Positions 1-6,421 of a stretch of DNA of 13,846 nt are shown piece after piece. This stretch comes from an uncultured Clostridia bacterium. GTDB lineage: Bacteria; Bacillota; Clostridia; TANB77; CAG-508. Within the stretch, counting starts at the first letter, position 1. The number at the start of each line of letters is the position of its first letter. The position numbers and the translations under genes are program-made. Under the pieces are notes generated by a model, which did not search any database, was not told where the DNA came from, and saw only the letters and a list, made by a program, of their open reading frames with translations. The stretch lies in NCBI GenBank assembly GCA_944392065.1, contig CALXVO010000023.1:1-13846 (forward strand). Reading direction: 5' to 3'.

Positions 1-2
1 TA

Positions 3-86
3 TACATAATAGGAACTATAATTTTAATTGTTATTATAATAATTATTTGTATTTTTAATAAAAAAGTAAGAAGAAAGGAACAATAA
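3..86 (+). CDS. C-terminal end of a membrane-anchored protein (5' truncated)
   Basis: The frame is open from the left edge to TAA at 84-86. It encodes about 27 residues: a run of some 18 hydrophobic residues (Ile-rich), then the basic tail NKKVRRKEQ. This looks like a C-terminal transmembrane anchor with a cytosolic positively charged end, as in many single-pass surface proteins. The stop lies 2 bp before the galU start, and the galU ribosome binding site (AAAGGA, 74-79) sits inside this reading frame, so the two genes are probably co-transcribed. The product's function cannot be told from this fragment. The short length leaves some chance that the frame is open by accident. Confidence 0.6.
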   Translation, partial: YIIGTIILIVIIIIICIFNKKVRRKEQ

Positions 87-88
87 TA

Positions 89-958
89 ATGAGTGTAAGA
101 AAAGCAGTTATCCCTGTTGCTGGGTTTGCAACAAGATTTTTACCTGCATGCAAAAGTTTGCCAAAGTGCATGTTAACAATAGTAGATAAACCAATTATTC
201 AATATCTAGTAGATGAAGCCGTGGCATCTGGTATAGAAGAAATACTTTTAGTAGTAGGAAGAAAAAAGGAAGTTGTGGAAGATTATTTTTCGGAGGATAA
301 AGAATTACAAGATTTCTTAATAGAGAGAGGAAAAGAAAGTTTTATTCCACAAATAACAAACTTATCTGGAAAAGCAAAAATTCATTTTATTGAAGAAGAA
401 GGTGGAGCAAAGGGACTTGGACATGCAATCTATATGGCAAAGGATTTTATACAAAATGAGCCATTTGCTATTATGTATGGTGATGTTATTATGCAAGGAG
501 AAAAACCATGTTTGAAAGAAATTATTGAACAACATGAAAAATTAGGTGCATCTGTTATTGGGGTAGAAAAAGTTGCTTGGGAAGATGTACCTAAGTATGG
601 AAATGTTTCCGGAGAAGCGATAGATGATAGGTTATATAAAGTAGAAAAAATGCAAGAGAAACCTAAAGTAGAAGAAACAAAATCAAATTTAGCAATATCG
701 GATAGACATGTACTTATGCCAGATTTATTTGATTTCTTGGCAAAAACAAAACCAGGCAAAGGAGGAGAAATACAAGTAACAGATGCTTATAATAGTATGG
801 TAAATACAAAAGAAGGTGTTTATGCATATGATTATAAAGCAAAAAGATTTGATTCTGGGGATAAACTAGGCTTTGTAAAAGCATCCATCGATGAAACGTT
901 AAGAAGACCAGAATTAAGAGAAGATTTAATTAAATTTATAAAAAGTTTAAATATGTAA
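89..958 (+). CDS. galU: UTP-glucose-1-phosphate uridylyltransferase (GalU-like)
   Basis: A cytosolic nucleotidyltransferase that makes UDP-glucose from UTP and glucose-1-phosphate, the donor for cell-wall glycans, glycolipids and capsule. The 289-residue length is normal for bacterial GalU. The N-terminus follows the family pattern KAVIPVAG..TRFLPA.K..PK.ML.IVDKP.IQY (residues about 5-40). Later come the metal-site region MYGDVIM, the PKYGNV segment, GGEIQVTDA near residue 220 and FDSGDKLGFVKA near 255, followed by the family ending LRRPELREDL. Three positions differ from the usual family sequence: GFATRF instead of GLGTRF, PKCML instead of PKEML, and GDV instead of GDD. The enzyme is therefore a divergent GalU, and another hexose-1-phosphate specificity is possible. 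ATG 89 is preceded by AAAGGA. The mutase that supplies its substrate is encoded next. Confidence 0.9.
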   Translation: MSVRKAVIPVAGFATRFLPACKSLPKCMLTIVDKPIIQYLVDEAVASGIEEILLVVGRKKEVVEDYFSEDKELQDFLIERGKESFIPQITNLSGKAKIHFIEEEGGAKGLGHAIYMAKDFIQNEPFAIMYGDVIMQGEKPCLKEIIEQHEKLGASVIGVEKVAWEDVPKYGNVSGEAIDDRLYKVEKMQEKPKVEETKSNLAISDRHVLMPDLFDFLAKTKPGKGGEIQVTDAYNSMVNTKEGVYAYDYKAKRFDSGDKLGFVKASIDETLRRPELREDLIKFIKSLNM

Positions 959-990
959 AAGTACTCAAATGCATTGAGTACTTTATTTGT
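958..990 (+). terminator. Rho-independent terminator after galU
   Basis: GTACTCAA (961-968) and TTGAGTAC (974-981) form a perfect 8-bp stem with a 5-base loop. The adjoining A and T bases extend it to about 11 bp. A T-rich stretch (TTTATTTGTTG) follows. It lies directly behind the galU stop codon. The T-run is interrupted, so termination may be partial. Confidence 0.7.
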
Positions 991-1018
991 TGCGTTTTAT
1001 TAAAACATATGATATACT
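990..1018 (+). promoter_or_regulatory. Candidate sigma-A-type promoter for the phosphoglucomutase gene
   Basis: TTGCGT (990-995) and TATACT (1013-1018) are separated by 17 bp, in the gap between the galU terminator and the mutase start at 1067. The -10 box is good and the -35 box is weak (3 of 6 consensus bases). This is a pattern call only. Confidence 0.45.
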
Positions 1019-1066
1019 GGCTTCACTAAATAAAATTAAGAAATAAAAGGAAAGGAAAATGTAAGT

Positions 1067-2795
1067 ATGGAGGAATACAAAATTAAATATAATGAATGGC
1101 TAAAGGATCCAATTATTGATGAGGAGAGTAAAAAAGAGCTTTTGTCCATAAAAGAAAATGAAGAAGAAATAGAAGATAGATTTTATAAGGACTTAGAATT
1201 TGGAACAGCAGGACTTCGTGGAATTATTGGTGCCCGGAACTAATAGAATGAATAAATATACGGTAACAAAAGCAACGCAAGGATTAGCAAATTATATTAT
1301 AAAACAAGGAGGACAAGATAGAGGTGTTGCTATTGCGTATGATTGTAGGATAATGTCAAAAGAATTTAGTGAAGAGACAGCACTATGTTTAAATGCAAAT
1401 GGAATAAAAACATATCGATTTGAAGAATTAAGACCAACTCCTGAATTGTCGTTTGCAGTAAGAGAATTGGGTTGTATTGCTGGAATTGTAATTACTGCAA
1501 GTCACAATCCTCCAGAGTATAACGGATATAAAGTATATTGGGAGGATGGTGCTCAAATTGTAGAGCCAACAGATAAAGAAATAATTAATGAAGTTAAAAA
1601 TGTAACTGATTTTTCTAAGATAAAAATGATGGATAAAGATAACGCAATACAGGAGGGGCTATATCATACGATAGGAAAAGAAATAGATGATAGATACATA
1701 GAAGAATTGAAAAAATTAATCGTAAATGAAGATGCTATAAAAGAAATGCAAAAAGAAATAAAAATAGTATATAGTCCGCTACATGGAACAGGTGCTAAAT
1801 TAGTACAAAGAGTATTAAAAGAAATAGGTTTTGAGAATGTATATACAGTAAAAGAACAAGAACAGCCAGATGGACATTTTCCTACTGTAAGTTATCCAAA
1901 TCCAGAAGATCCAAATGCATTTGTGTTAGCTTTAAACCTTGCTAAGGAAGTTGATGCAGATGTAATACTAGCTAACGATCCAGATGCAGATAGATTGGGA
2001 ATATATGTAAAAGATGCAAAAACTGGAGAATATATACAATTTAATGGAAATATGACTGGAAATCTTATTGCAGAGTATATTTTATCACAAAAGAAAGCAA
2101 ATGGAACATTGCCAGCAAATGGTGCTATTATAAAAACAATTGTATCTTCTAATATGACAGATGCCATTGCTAAAGAATATGGTGTAAAGCTATTTTCAAC
2201 ACTAACTGGATTTAAGAATATTGCTAAAATTATTAGAGAGTTTGAAAAAGATAATTCATATCAATGCTTATTCTCTTATGAAGAAAGTTATGGTTGCATT
2301 ATTGGGACACATGCAAGGGATAAAGATGGAATTGTTGCAGTTATGACAATATGTGAGGCAGTAGCATACTATAAAAAGCAAGGCATAACTTTATGGGATC
2401 AAATAAATAAAATGTATGAAAAATACGGATATTATAAAGAAAAACAAATTGCAATTACACTAAAAGGCATAGAAGGTGCAGAAAAAATAAGAAACATGAT
2501 GGAAAATATGAGAAATAATCCACCAAAAGAAATAGCAGGGTTAAAAGTTAAATCTTTTGGAGATTATCAAAAACAAGAAATAGTAGATAAAAGTGGAAAT
2601 AAGAAAAACACTGGCCTTCCTAAATCAAATGTATTGTATTTTGAATTAGAAAAAAATGCATGGGTATGTGTTCGTCCTTCTGGAACAGAGCCAAAAATAA
2701 AGTTTTATATGGGAGTATGTGAAAATAGTAATGAAGTGGCAGACGAAGAGTTAGATAGGATAGAATCAGTAGTGAAAGATTTGGCATCCATATAG
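1067..2795 (+). pseudogene. pgcA: Alpha-phosphoglucomutase / phospho-sugar mutase (PgcA type), frameshifted near the 5' end
   Basis: The enzyme interconverts glucose-6-phosphate and glucose-1-phosphate, feeding the GalU step encoded just upstream. ATG 1067 follows AGGAAAGG. The frame reads through the family signature FGTAGLRGIIGA and then stops at 1241-1243, after 58 codons. Removing one C from the CCC at 1233-1235 restores GIIGAGTNRMN and gives a 575-residue protein, the normal length for PgcA-type mutases. In the restored protein the active-site loop TASHNPPEYNGYK has its phosphoserine near residue 145, the metal loop DPDADR is at about 304-309, the sugar-binding EESYG is near 405 and the phosphate-binding RPSGTEPK is near 536. 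All catalytic elements are intact and there is no second lesion. That suggests a very recent mutation or a base-call error rather than an old pseudogene. A start at TTG 1200 in the downstream frame would lack the N-terminal region and is unlikely. Confidence 0.85.
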
Positions 2796-2818
2796 AAAAT
2801 AAATTTTATAAAAAATTA

Positions 2819-2857
2819 ATATTAATGCAATAAAATATGATTTTATTGCATTAATAT
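2819..2857 (+). terminator. Perfect 18-bp hairpin between the mutase gene and the sigma-factor gene
   Basis: Bases 2819-2836 and 2840-2857 are exact reverse complements with a 3-base ATG loop. The stem holds only two G-C pairs, and no T-run follows on the plus strand. The hairpin ends 16 bp before the sigma-factor start, directly against its ribosome binding site. It may terminate mutase transcripts poorly, shape the 5' leader of the sigma gene, or act as a protein-binding palindrome. The terminator label is only the most ordinary of these options. Confidence 0.45.
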
Positions 2858-2873
2858 AGTGAAAGGGGTAAAA

Positions 2874-3449
2874 ATGAATTCAAAAATATTGGTACCAAAT
2901 GTTGATGAATGTCAGGAATCCTTATTAGAGAAATATATAAAAGATATTAGCTTTGGAAATAAGGATTCTTTATCTGATTTATATAACGTTACAAAAACAT
3001 CAGTATATGGGTTTGCTCTATCTATACTTAAAGATTTACATGAGGCAGAAGATGTTTTTCAAGAAGTTTATATAAAAATATATGAAAATGCTAGTTTTTA
3101 TCAAGCAAACGGTAAGCCACTGGCATGGATATTAACTATAACAAAGAACCTGGCATTAATGAGATTAAGGAAGAAAAGAAATCATATGGATTTAGCTGAA
3201 TTAAATGAAATCTTAGCAGATAACAAAGGAGTTAATGATACTGAAACCCAAATGCTTATATCGACTGTTTTTGAATATATTTCTGATGAAGAAAGAAATA
3301 TACTAATATTACATTCAGTATCAGGTTTTAAACATAGAGAAATAGCAAAAATGCTAGGGATACCGCTTTCTACAGTTCTATCAAAATATAATAGAGCAAT
3401 AAAAAAAATTAAGAAAAGGATGGGTGAGGATATATATGAAAAGGCGTGA
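2874..3449 (+). CDS. ECF-type sigma-70 family RNA polymerase sigma factor
   Basis: A 191-residue alternative sigma factor that would direct RNA polymerase to a stress or surface-signal regulon. Region 2 spans about residues 34-102, with the ECF-style segment DLHEAEDVFQEVYIKIYENA and then AWILTITKNLALMRLRK. Region 4 spans about 130-183: ISDEERNILILHSVSGFKHREIAKMLGIPLSTVLSKYNRAIKKIK, a clear helix-turn-helix. Two domains at this length fit the ECF class. ATG 2874 is chosen because GAAAGGGG lies 5 bp upstream. A GTG at 2859 in the same frame would put that site inside the gene. The last 14 bp overlap the start of the RsgI-like gene, the usual layout for a sigma factor and its own membrane anti-sigma factor. 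The regulon is unknown. Confidence 0.9.
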   Translation: MNSKILVPNVDECQESLLEKYIKDISFGNKDSLSDLYNVTKTSVYGFALSILKDLHEAEDVFQEVYIKIYENASFYQANGKPLAWILTITKNLALMRLRKKRNHMDLAELNEILADNKGVNDTETQMLISTVFEYISDEERNILILHSVSGFKHREIAKMLGIPLSTVLSKYNRAIKKIKKRMGEDIYEKA

Positions 3450-4743
3450 GATTGAGAGAAAACTAAATCAAACGATTCTGAATATTGTTCCAGATTCATT
3501 AGATAACATCCTTGCCCGATGTGAAGAAAGGGAAGGGTTTGAAAATATGAATCTTGTTAAGAAAAAAGAAGATAAAAAAGAATTAATTGAAAAAAAGAAA
3601 ACTAATTTTTGGATTCCTAAATTAGCTGGGGCATTAGCTACATTTGCAATATGTTTATTTGGAATATTCGGTTTTGCTCAATACCAGGACACAAATAAAT
3701 CTGTGGATTCTATTATTGATTTTGATGTGAATCCAAGTATTGAAATAAAAACAAATAAGAAAGAAGAAATAATTGAAGTAAATGCATTGAATGATGAAGG
3801 TAAAACAATTCTTGAAGACATGGACTTAGAAAAGGTTGATTTAGATGTGGGAGTAAATGCAATTATAGGGTCAATGCTAAAAAATGGATATATTACAGAA
3901 GCTCAAAATTCTATATTAGTATCAGTAAAAAATAATGATGAAGCTAAGGCGAAAGAGCTAGAGGAAAGAATATCTAAAGAAATAGATGCATTACTTGGAG
4001 CAAAGAATATAGAAGGTTCTGTTTTATCACAAATGTATAATGATGATGATGAAATAGAAAAATTAGCAAAAGAGAATAATATATCAGAAGGAAAAGCAAA
4101 CTTAATAAGTAAAGTTTTGAAATCAGAAATGAAGGACTCCAAGGGAAATTTATATACATTTGAATCTTTAGCTAAACTATCAATTAATGAATTAAACTTA
4201 TTACTAAATTCTAAAAATGTGGTATTAAGCGAAGTTTCTTCTATAGGAACTGCTAATGAAAAGTCATATATTGGAACAGAAAAGGCAAAGGAGATAGCAT
4301 TTTCTAAAGCAGGAGTGACAGCTAATGATGTATATGATTTAGAAATAGAACTTGATTGTGATGATGGAATTTTAATTTATGAAGTAGAATTTAAATCAGA
4401 AAAAAATGAATACGAATATGATATTAATGCAAAAGATGGAAATATTATTAAATCATCTGTAGACATAAATGATGACGATGACGACGATGATGATGATAAA
4501 ATAAACACAAATGTAAATACAGGTTCAAGTACAAATTCACAAACTACAAATAATTCTAACAAGAATAATAGCAATAGATATGACGATGATAGATATGATG
4601 ATGACGATGATGATAGATATGATGATGACGATGATGATAGGTATGATGATGACGACGATGATAGGTACGACGATGACGATGACGATGATGACGATGATGA
4701 TAAGTATGATGATGACGACGATGATAGGTATGACGACGATTAA
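3436..4743 (+). CDS. RsgI-like transmembrane anti-sigma factor with PepSY-like domain and Asp-repeat tail
   Basis: A 435-residue predicted type II membrane protein. The cytosolic part (1-58) is short and charged and contains NIVPDSLDNILARCE, so it is the likely sigma-binding part; it does not look like the classical RsgI N-terminal domain. One membrane helix follows (about 60-82). Outside lies an RsgI middle-type domain (about 90-190), with FDVNPSIEIKTNKKEEIIEVNALNDEGK and VGVNAIIGSMLKNGYI. Residues 276-343 resemble a PepSY domain (IGTEKAKEIAFSKAGV..., YEVEF, YEYDINAKDGNII). An 11-residue Asp block follows, then an Asn/Ser/Thr linker and a 55-residue tail of RYDDDDDD repeats. ATG 3436 follows GGTGAGG at 6 bp; GTG 3424 would bury that site. 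The overlap with the sigma gene suggests translational coupling. The sensing role is inferred, and the tail could bind cations or wall components. Confidence 0.8.
   Translation: MKRREIERKLNQTILNIVPDSLDNILARCEEREGFENMNLVKKKEDKKELIEKKKTNFWIPKLAGALATFAICLFGIFGFAQYQDTNKSVDSIIDFDVNPSIEIKTNKKEEIIEVNALNDEGKTILEDMDLEKVDLDVGVNAIIGSMLKNGYITEAQNSILVSVKNNDEAKAKELEERISKEIDALLGAKNIEGSVLSQMYNDDDEIEKLAKENNISEGKANLISKVLKSEMKDSKGNLYTFESLAKLSINELNLLLNSKNVVLSEVSSIGTANEKSYIGTEKAKEIAFSKAGVTANDVYDLEIELDCDDGILIYEVEFKSEKNEYEYDINAKDGNIIKSSVDINDDDDDDDDDKINTNVNTGSSTNSQTTNNSNKNNSNRYDDDRYDDDDDDRYDDDDDDRYDDDDDDRYDDDDDDDDDDDKYDDDDDDRYDDD
4576..4740 (+). repeat. Tandem 24-bp coding repeat (RYDDDDDD units)
   Basis: A coding repeat of AGATATGATGATGACGATGATGAT-like units gives RYDDD, three RYDDDDDD, one expanded unit with 11 Asp, KYDDDDDD and RYDDD. 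That is 41 Asp in 55 residues. GAT and GAC are mixed and differ between copies, so the units are not fresh exact duplications. Copy number is likely to vary between strains by slippage. Confidence 0.9.
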
Positions 4744-4771
4744 ACATTAAAAACGGATGAAGTTATTACCC

Positions 4772-4861
4772 AAAAAAGATAAGCAAATAATGAAGTGAAC
4801 CCAAATTATTAGACAAAAAAGTTTAATAAGGAGGGTTCACTTCAAAATTACTTATCGTTTT
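4772..4861. terminator. Two-way terminator between convergent genes
   Basis: A very long inverted repeat lies between the RsgI-like gene and the convergent minus-strand gene. The outer arms are GATAAG (4778-4783) and CTTATC (4851-4856), the middle arms GAAGTGAACCC (4792-4802) and GGGTTCACTTC (4833-4843), and the inner arms TTATTAGAC (4806-4814) and GTTTAATAA (4821-4829), with an A6 loop. On the plus strand the outer arm is followed by GTTTT. On the minus strand it is followed by six T (complement of 4772-4777). The position and both T-runs fit termination in both directions. Confidence 0.65.
4791..4844. repeat. 54-bp palindromic core resembling an IS3/IS150-type end
   Basis: The stretch begins TGAAGTGAACCC and ends with its exact complement GGGTTCACTTCA. 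Inside it reads ATTATTAGACA and then AATAAGGAGG. A terminal repeat followed by TTAGACA, and then a ribosome-binding sequence that pairs back with the terminal repeat, is what I recall of the left ends of IS150-group IS3 elements. No transposase reading frame is attached and no matching 3-bp target duplication is seen (TAA versus AAA). It may be a solo IS end, a miniature derivative, or a terminator that only looks similar. Confidence 0.35.
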
Positions 4862-5759
4862 AAGTTAATTGATATAGTTTATTTTCTTTTTTAGTTTTCT
4901 TATTAGTTGCTGGAGGTATTTCATATTTTATATTAAATTTTTTAAAACTTTCTAAATTATTTTCTTCTAAACAAGCAAGGTATATATCTAGTTCGTCTAT
5001 TGACTTACAAGCAGCTATTATTGCTGGATGTAGATTATAATTTACCAATAACTCAAAAGCTAATGATAATGCATTAAATCTTGAACCTTTTTCTTTATTT
5101 TTAATTAAATTGTACGCTTCTCTGAATCTTGCAATAGATGCAGGTTTAAAATGTGATAAAGGAAAAGTGTAATTCTTTTTTATTAAATCTTCTATAGATT
5201 CAAATTCTCCTAAATGATTATTAAAATATAATTTTATATTTTCTAAGTTATAAGGTAAAATCACTTGATTTCGTATTTCTGAAATCACTAAAGTATTATC
5301 TACTAAAGAGTTATATGCTACTTCAGTATTTGTATAATTAACAGAAGTAGATTCTTCTTCCCCAACTTTTTTTTCTTTTACTACATCAACTAATTCAAGA
5401 GAAACATCATGTATAAATTTTTCAATGTCAGATGTTTTTGCAAAAATTGTAGAAATATTATTTGTATATAATGAATTATAATCTTTTATATAAGTATCTA
5501 AGCCCGAATCTGTTAAAAATTCAAATGTAGATTTCAAGTTTTCTAAAATATCTAACAAATTTTTCAGCATAGAAATATTTTGTTTTATTCTATTTAAATT
5601 AATAATAGCATCATCTAAATATGGCTTTTCAACAGCAGAATTTATAAAAACAGAAATTTGATTTGTTAGGCTAGTTTGTATCATTAGATAAGAATTTAAA
5701 ACTTGTACTTCTGCTTCTATATCGTCTACTAGATTTTCTTTAGTAGAATAAGTAATCAT
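4860..5759 (-). CDS. Helical protein of unknown function
   Basis: A 299-residue soluble protein that I do not recognise. It has no signal peptide or membrane helix. Residues about 5-135 are almost entirely predicted helix with heptad-like leucine and isoleucine spacing (EAEVQVLNSYLMIQTSLTNQ, INLNRIKQNISMLKNLLDILENLKS), suggesting a coiled-coil or helical bundle. A charged linker (KEKKVGEEESTS) follows. The C-terminal half contains YTFPLSHFKPASIARFREAYNLIKNKEKG, then LAFELLVNYNLHPAIIAACKSIDELDIYLACLEENN, and a basic end. ATG 5759 is preceded by GGAGG at a good distance, and the gene has its own promoter. It is divergent from the signal-peptidase operon across a 137-bp gap and convergent with the RsgI-like gene, so it could be a regulator or structural partner of either. 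No DNA-binding motif is obvious. Confidence 0.75.
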   Translation of the reverse strand: MITYSTKENLVDDIEAEVQVLNSYLMIQTSLTNQISVFINSAVEKPYLDDAIINLNRIKQNISMLKNLLDILENLKSTFEFLTDSGLDTYIKDYNSLYTNNISTIFAKTSDIEKFIHDVSLELVDVVKEKKVGEEESTSVNYTNTEVAYNSLVDNTLVISEIRNQVILPYNLENIKLYFNNHLGEFESIEDLIKKNYTFPLSHFKPASIARFREAYNLIKNKEKGSRFNALSLAFELLVNYNLHPAIIAACKSIDELDIYLACLEENNLESFKKFNIKYEIPPATNKKTKKENKLYQLT

Positions 5760-5786
5760 TTGTTTCCTCCAAAAGTATTTTGTCTT

Positions 5787-5814
5787 ATTATATCATTACA
5801 TGGAAAAAAATCAA
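5787..5814 (-). promoter_or_regulatory. Sigma-A-type promoter for the minus-strand helical-protein gene
   Basis: Read on the minus strand, TTGATT (5814-5809) and a perfect TATAAT (5792-5787) are separated by 16 bp. They lie 28 bp upstream of the start codon and just ahead of its GGAGG ribosome binding site. It is back-to-back with the promoter at 5833-5861. Confidence 0.65.
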
Positions 5815-5832
5815 GAAATATGTTAAAAAAAG

Positions 5833-5861
5833 TTGAAAAAAGCATAACGTTATGATATAGT
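5833..5861 (+). promoter_or_regulatory. Sigma-A-type promoter of the signal-peptidase / AAA+ operon
   Basis: TTGAAA (5833-5838) and TATAGT (5856-5861) are separated by an ideal 17 bp, 35 bp ahead of the first gene of the operon. No other convincing promoter is visible in the short gaps of the following eight-gene run, apart from possible starts in the two structured gaps. The spacer contains a perfect palindrome (see next entry), which suggests regulation. Confidence 0.7.
5843..5854. promoter_or_regulatory. Candidate operator: perfect 12-bp palindrome in the promoter spacer
   Basis: CATAACGTTATG is an exact palindrome lying wholly between the -35 and -10 boxes of the operon promoter. A dimeric repressor bound here would block RNA polymerase directly. 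No regulator gene with a helix-turn-helix is encoded beside it other than the ECF sigma factor at 2874, so the binding protein is unknown. Confidence 0.4.
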
Positions 5862-5896
5862 TTTTTTGAAAAAATAGAAAGGAATAGGGGAAGAAA

Positions 5897-6421
5897 ATGA
5901 AAAGAGTTTTAGGAAATGTAATATTTATTATTTATGCAATTATAGCAGTTTTTGTAACAATATGTTTATTATCTTATAATGAACATAAAATAAGTGAATT
6001 TGGACAATACTCATTACTAATTATAGATAGCAATCAATTAGAACCAAATTTTAATGAAGGAGATTTAGTAATCGTAAATAAAAAAGATAGTATTAAAGAA
6101 GGAGATAAAATTTTCTTTTATAATACATATAGTTCGTCTTTAGAAGTAACCTTAGCAGAAGTAACATCAATAGAAAGAGTAAGCAATACAGAATATACAT
6201 ATACATTAAATGGAGAAATATCTATTTCTAGTGAATATATATTAGGACCTGCTAATACCTCAACAAGAATAGCAGTAGTTGGAACAATACTAAGTATTTT
6301 AGAATCTAAATGGGGATTTTTATTTTTAATTGTGTTCCCATCATTAATAGCTTTCTTATATGAAATTTATATAGTAGTAATAGAAGTTAAAAAACTAAAA
6401 CAAGTAGAGGATGCAAATTAA
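5897..6421 (+). CDS. SipW/Sec11-like signal peptidase fold lacking the catalytic residues
   Basis: A 174-residue membrane protein with the layout of archaeal/SipW-type signal peptidase I: a membrane helix at about 7-27, an extracytoplasmic beta domain, and a second helix at about 138-163. The segment IDSNQLEPNFNEGDLVIVNKKDSIKEGDKIFFY aligns with the family pattern SGSMEP.F..GDLVIV....I..GD.I.Y. In that alignment the catalytic Ser is Gln47. The later THRV segment becomes TLAEV, so the catalytic His is gone, and the only His in the protein is residue 30. The TKGD segment becomes LNGE. The fold is thus probably kept but the peptidase is inactive. It is the first gene of the operon, with AGGGG 6 bp before the ATG. 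It could be a scaffold, chaperone or inhibitor for the active peptidases encoded downstream. The fold assignment is good; the role is inferred. Confidence 0.7.
   Translation: MKRVLGNVIFIIYAIIAVFVTICLLSYNEHKISEFGQYSLLIIDSNQLEPNFNEGDLVIVNKKDSIKEGDKIFFYNTYSSSLEVTLAEVTSIERVSNTEYTYTLNGEISISSEYILGPANTSTRIAVVGTILSILESKWGFLFLIVFPSLIAFLYEIYIVVIEVKKLKQVEDAN

Noticed and set aside
1229..1243. Programmed ribosomal frameshift in the mutase gene
   Set aside because: No slippery heptamer, downstream stem or internal ribosome-binding stimulator is visible, and mutases of this family are not known to need one.
1200..2795. Phosphoglucomutase starting at TTG 1200
   Set aside because: The first 11 residues in that frame are not family-like, while the frame upstream of 1233 gives the conserved FGTAGLRGIIGA; a frameshift is the better reading.
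2859..2873. GTG 2859 start for the sigma factor
   Set aside because: It would place the GAAAGGGG ribosome binding site inside the coding region; ATG 2874 is correctly spaced from it.
4576..4740. CRISPR-like array
   Set aside because: The repeats are contiguous coding units of 24 bp with no spacers, in frame with the RsgI-like protein.
4556..4747. His/Arg-rich open frame on the minus strand
   Set aside because: It is the complement of the GAT/GAC Asp repeat; repeats of this kind stay open in several frames, and it has no ribosome binding site.
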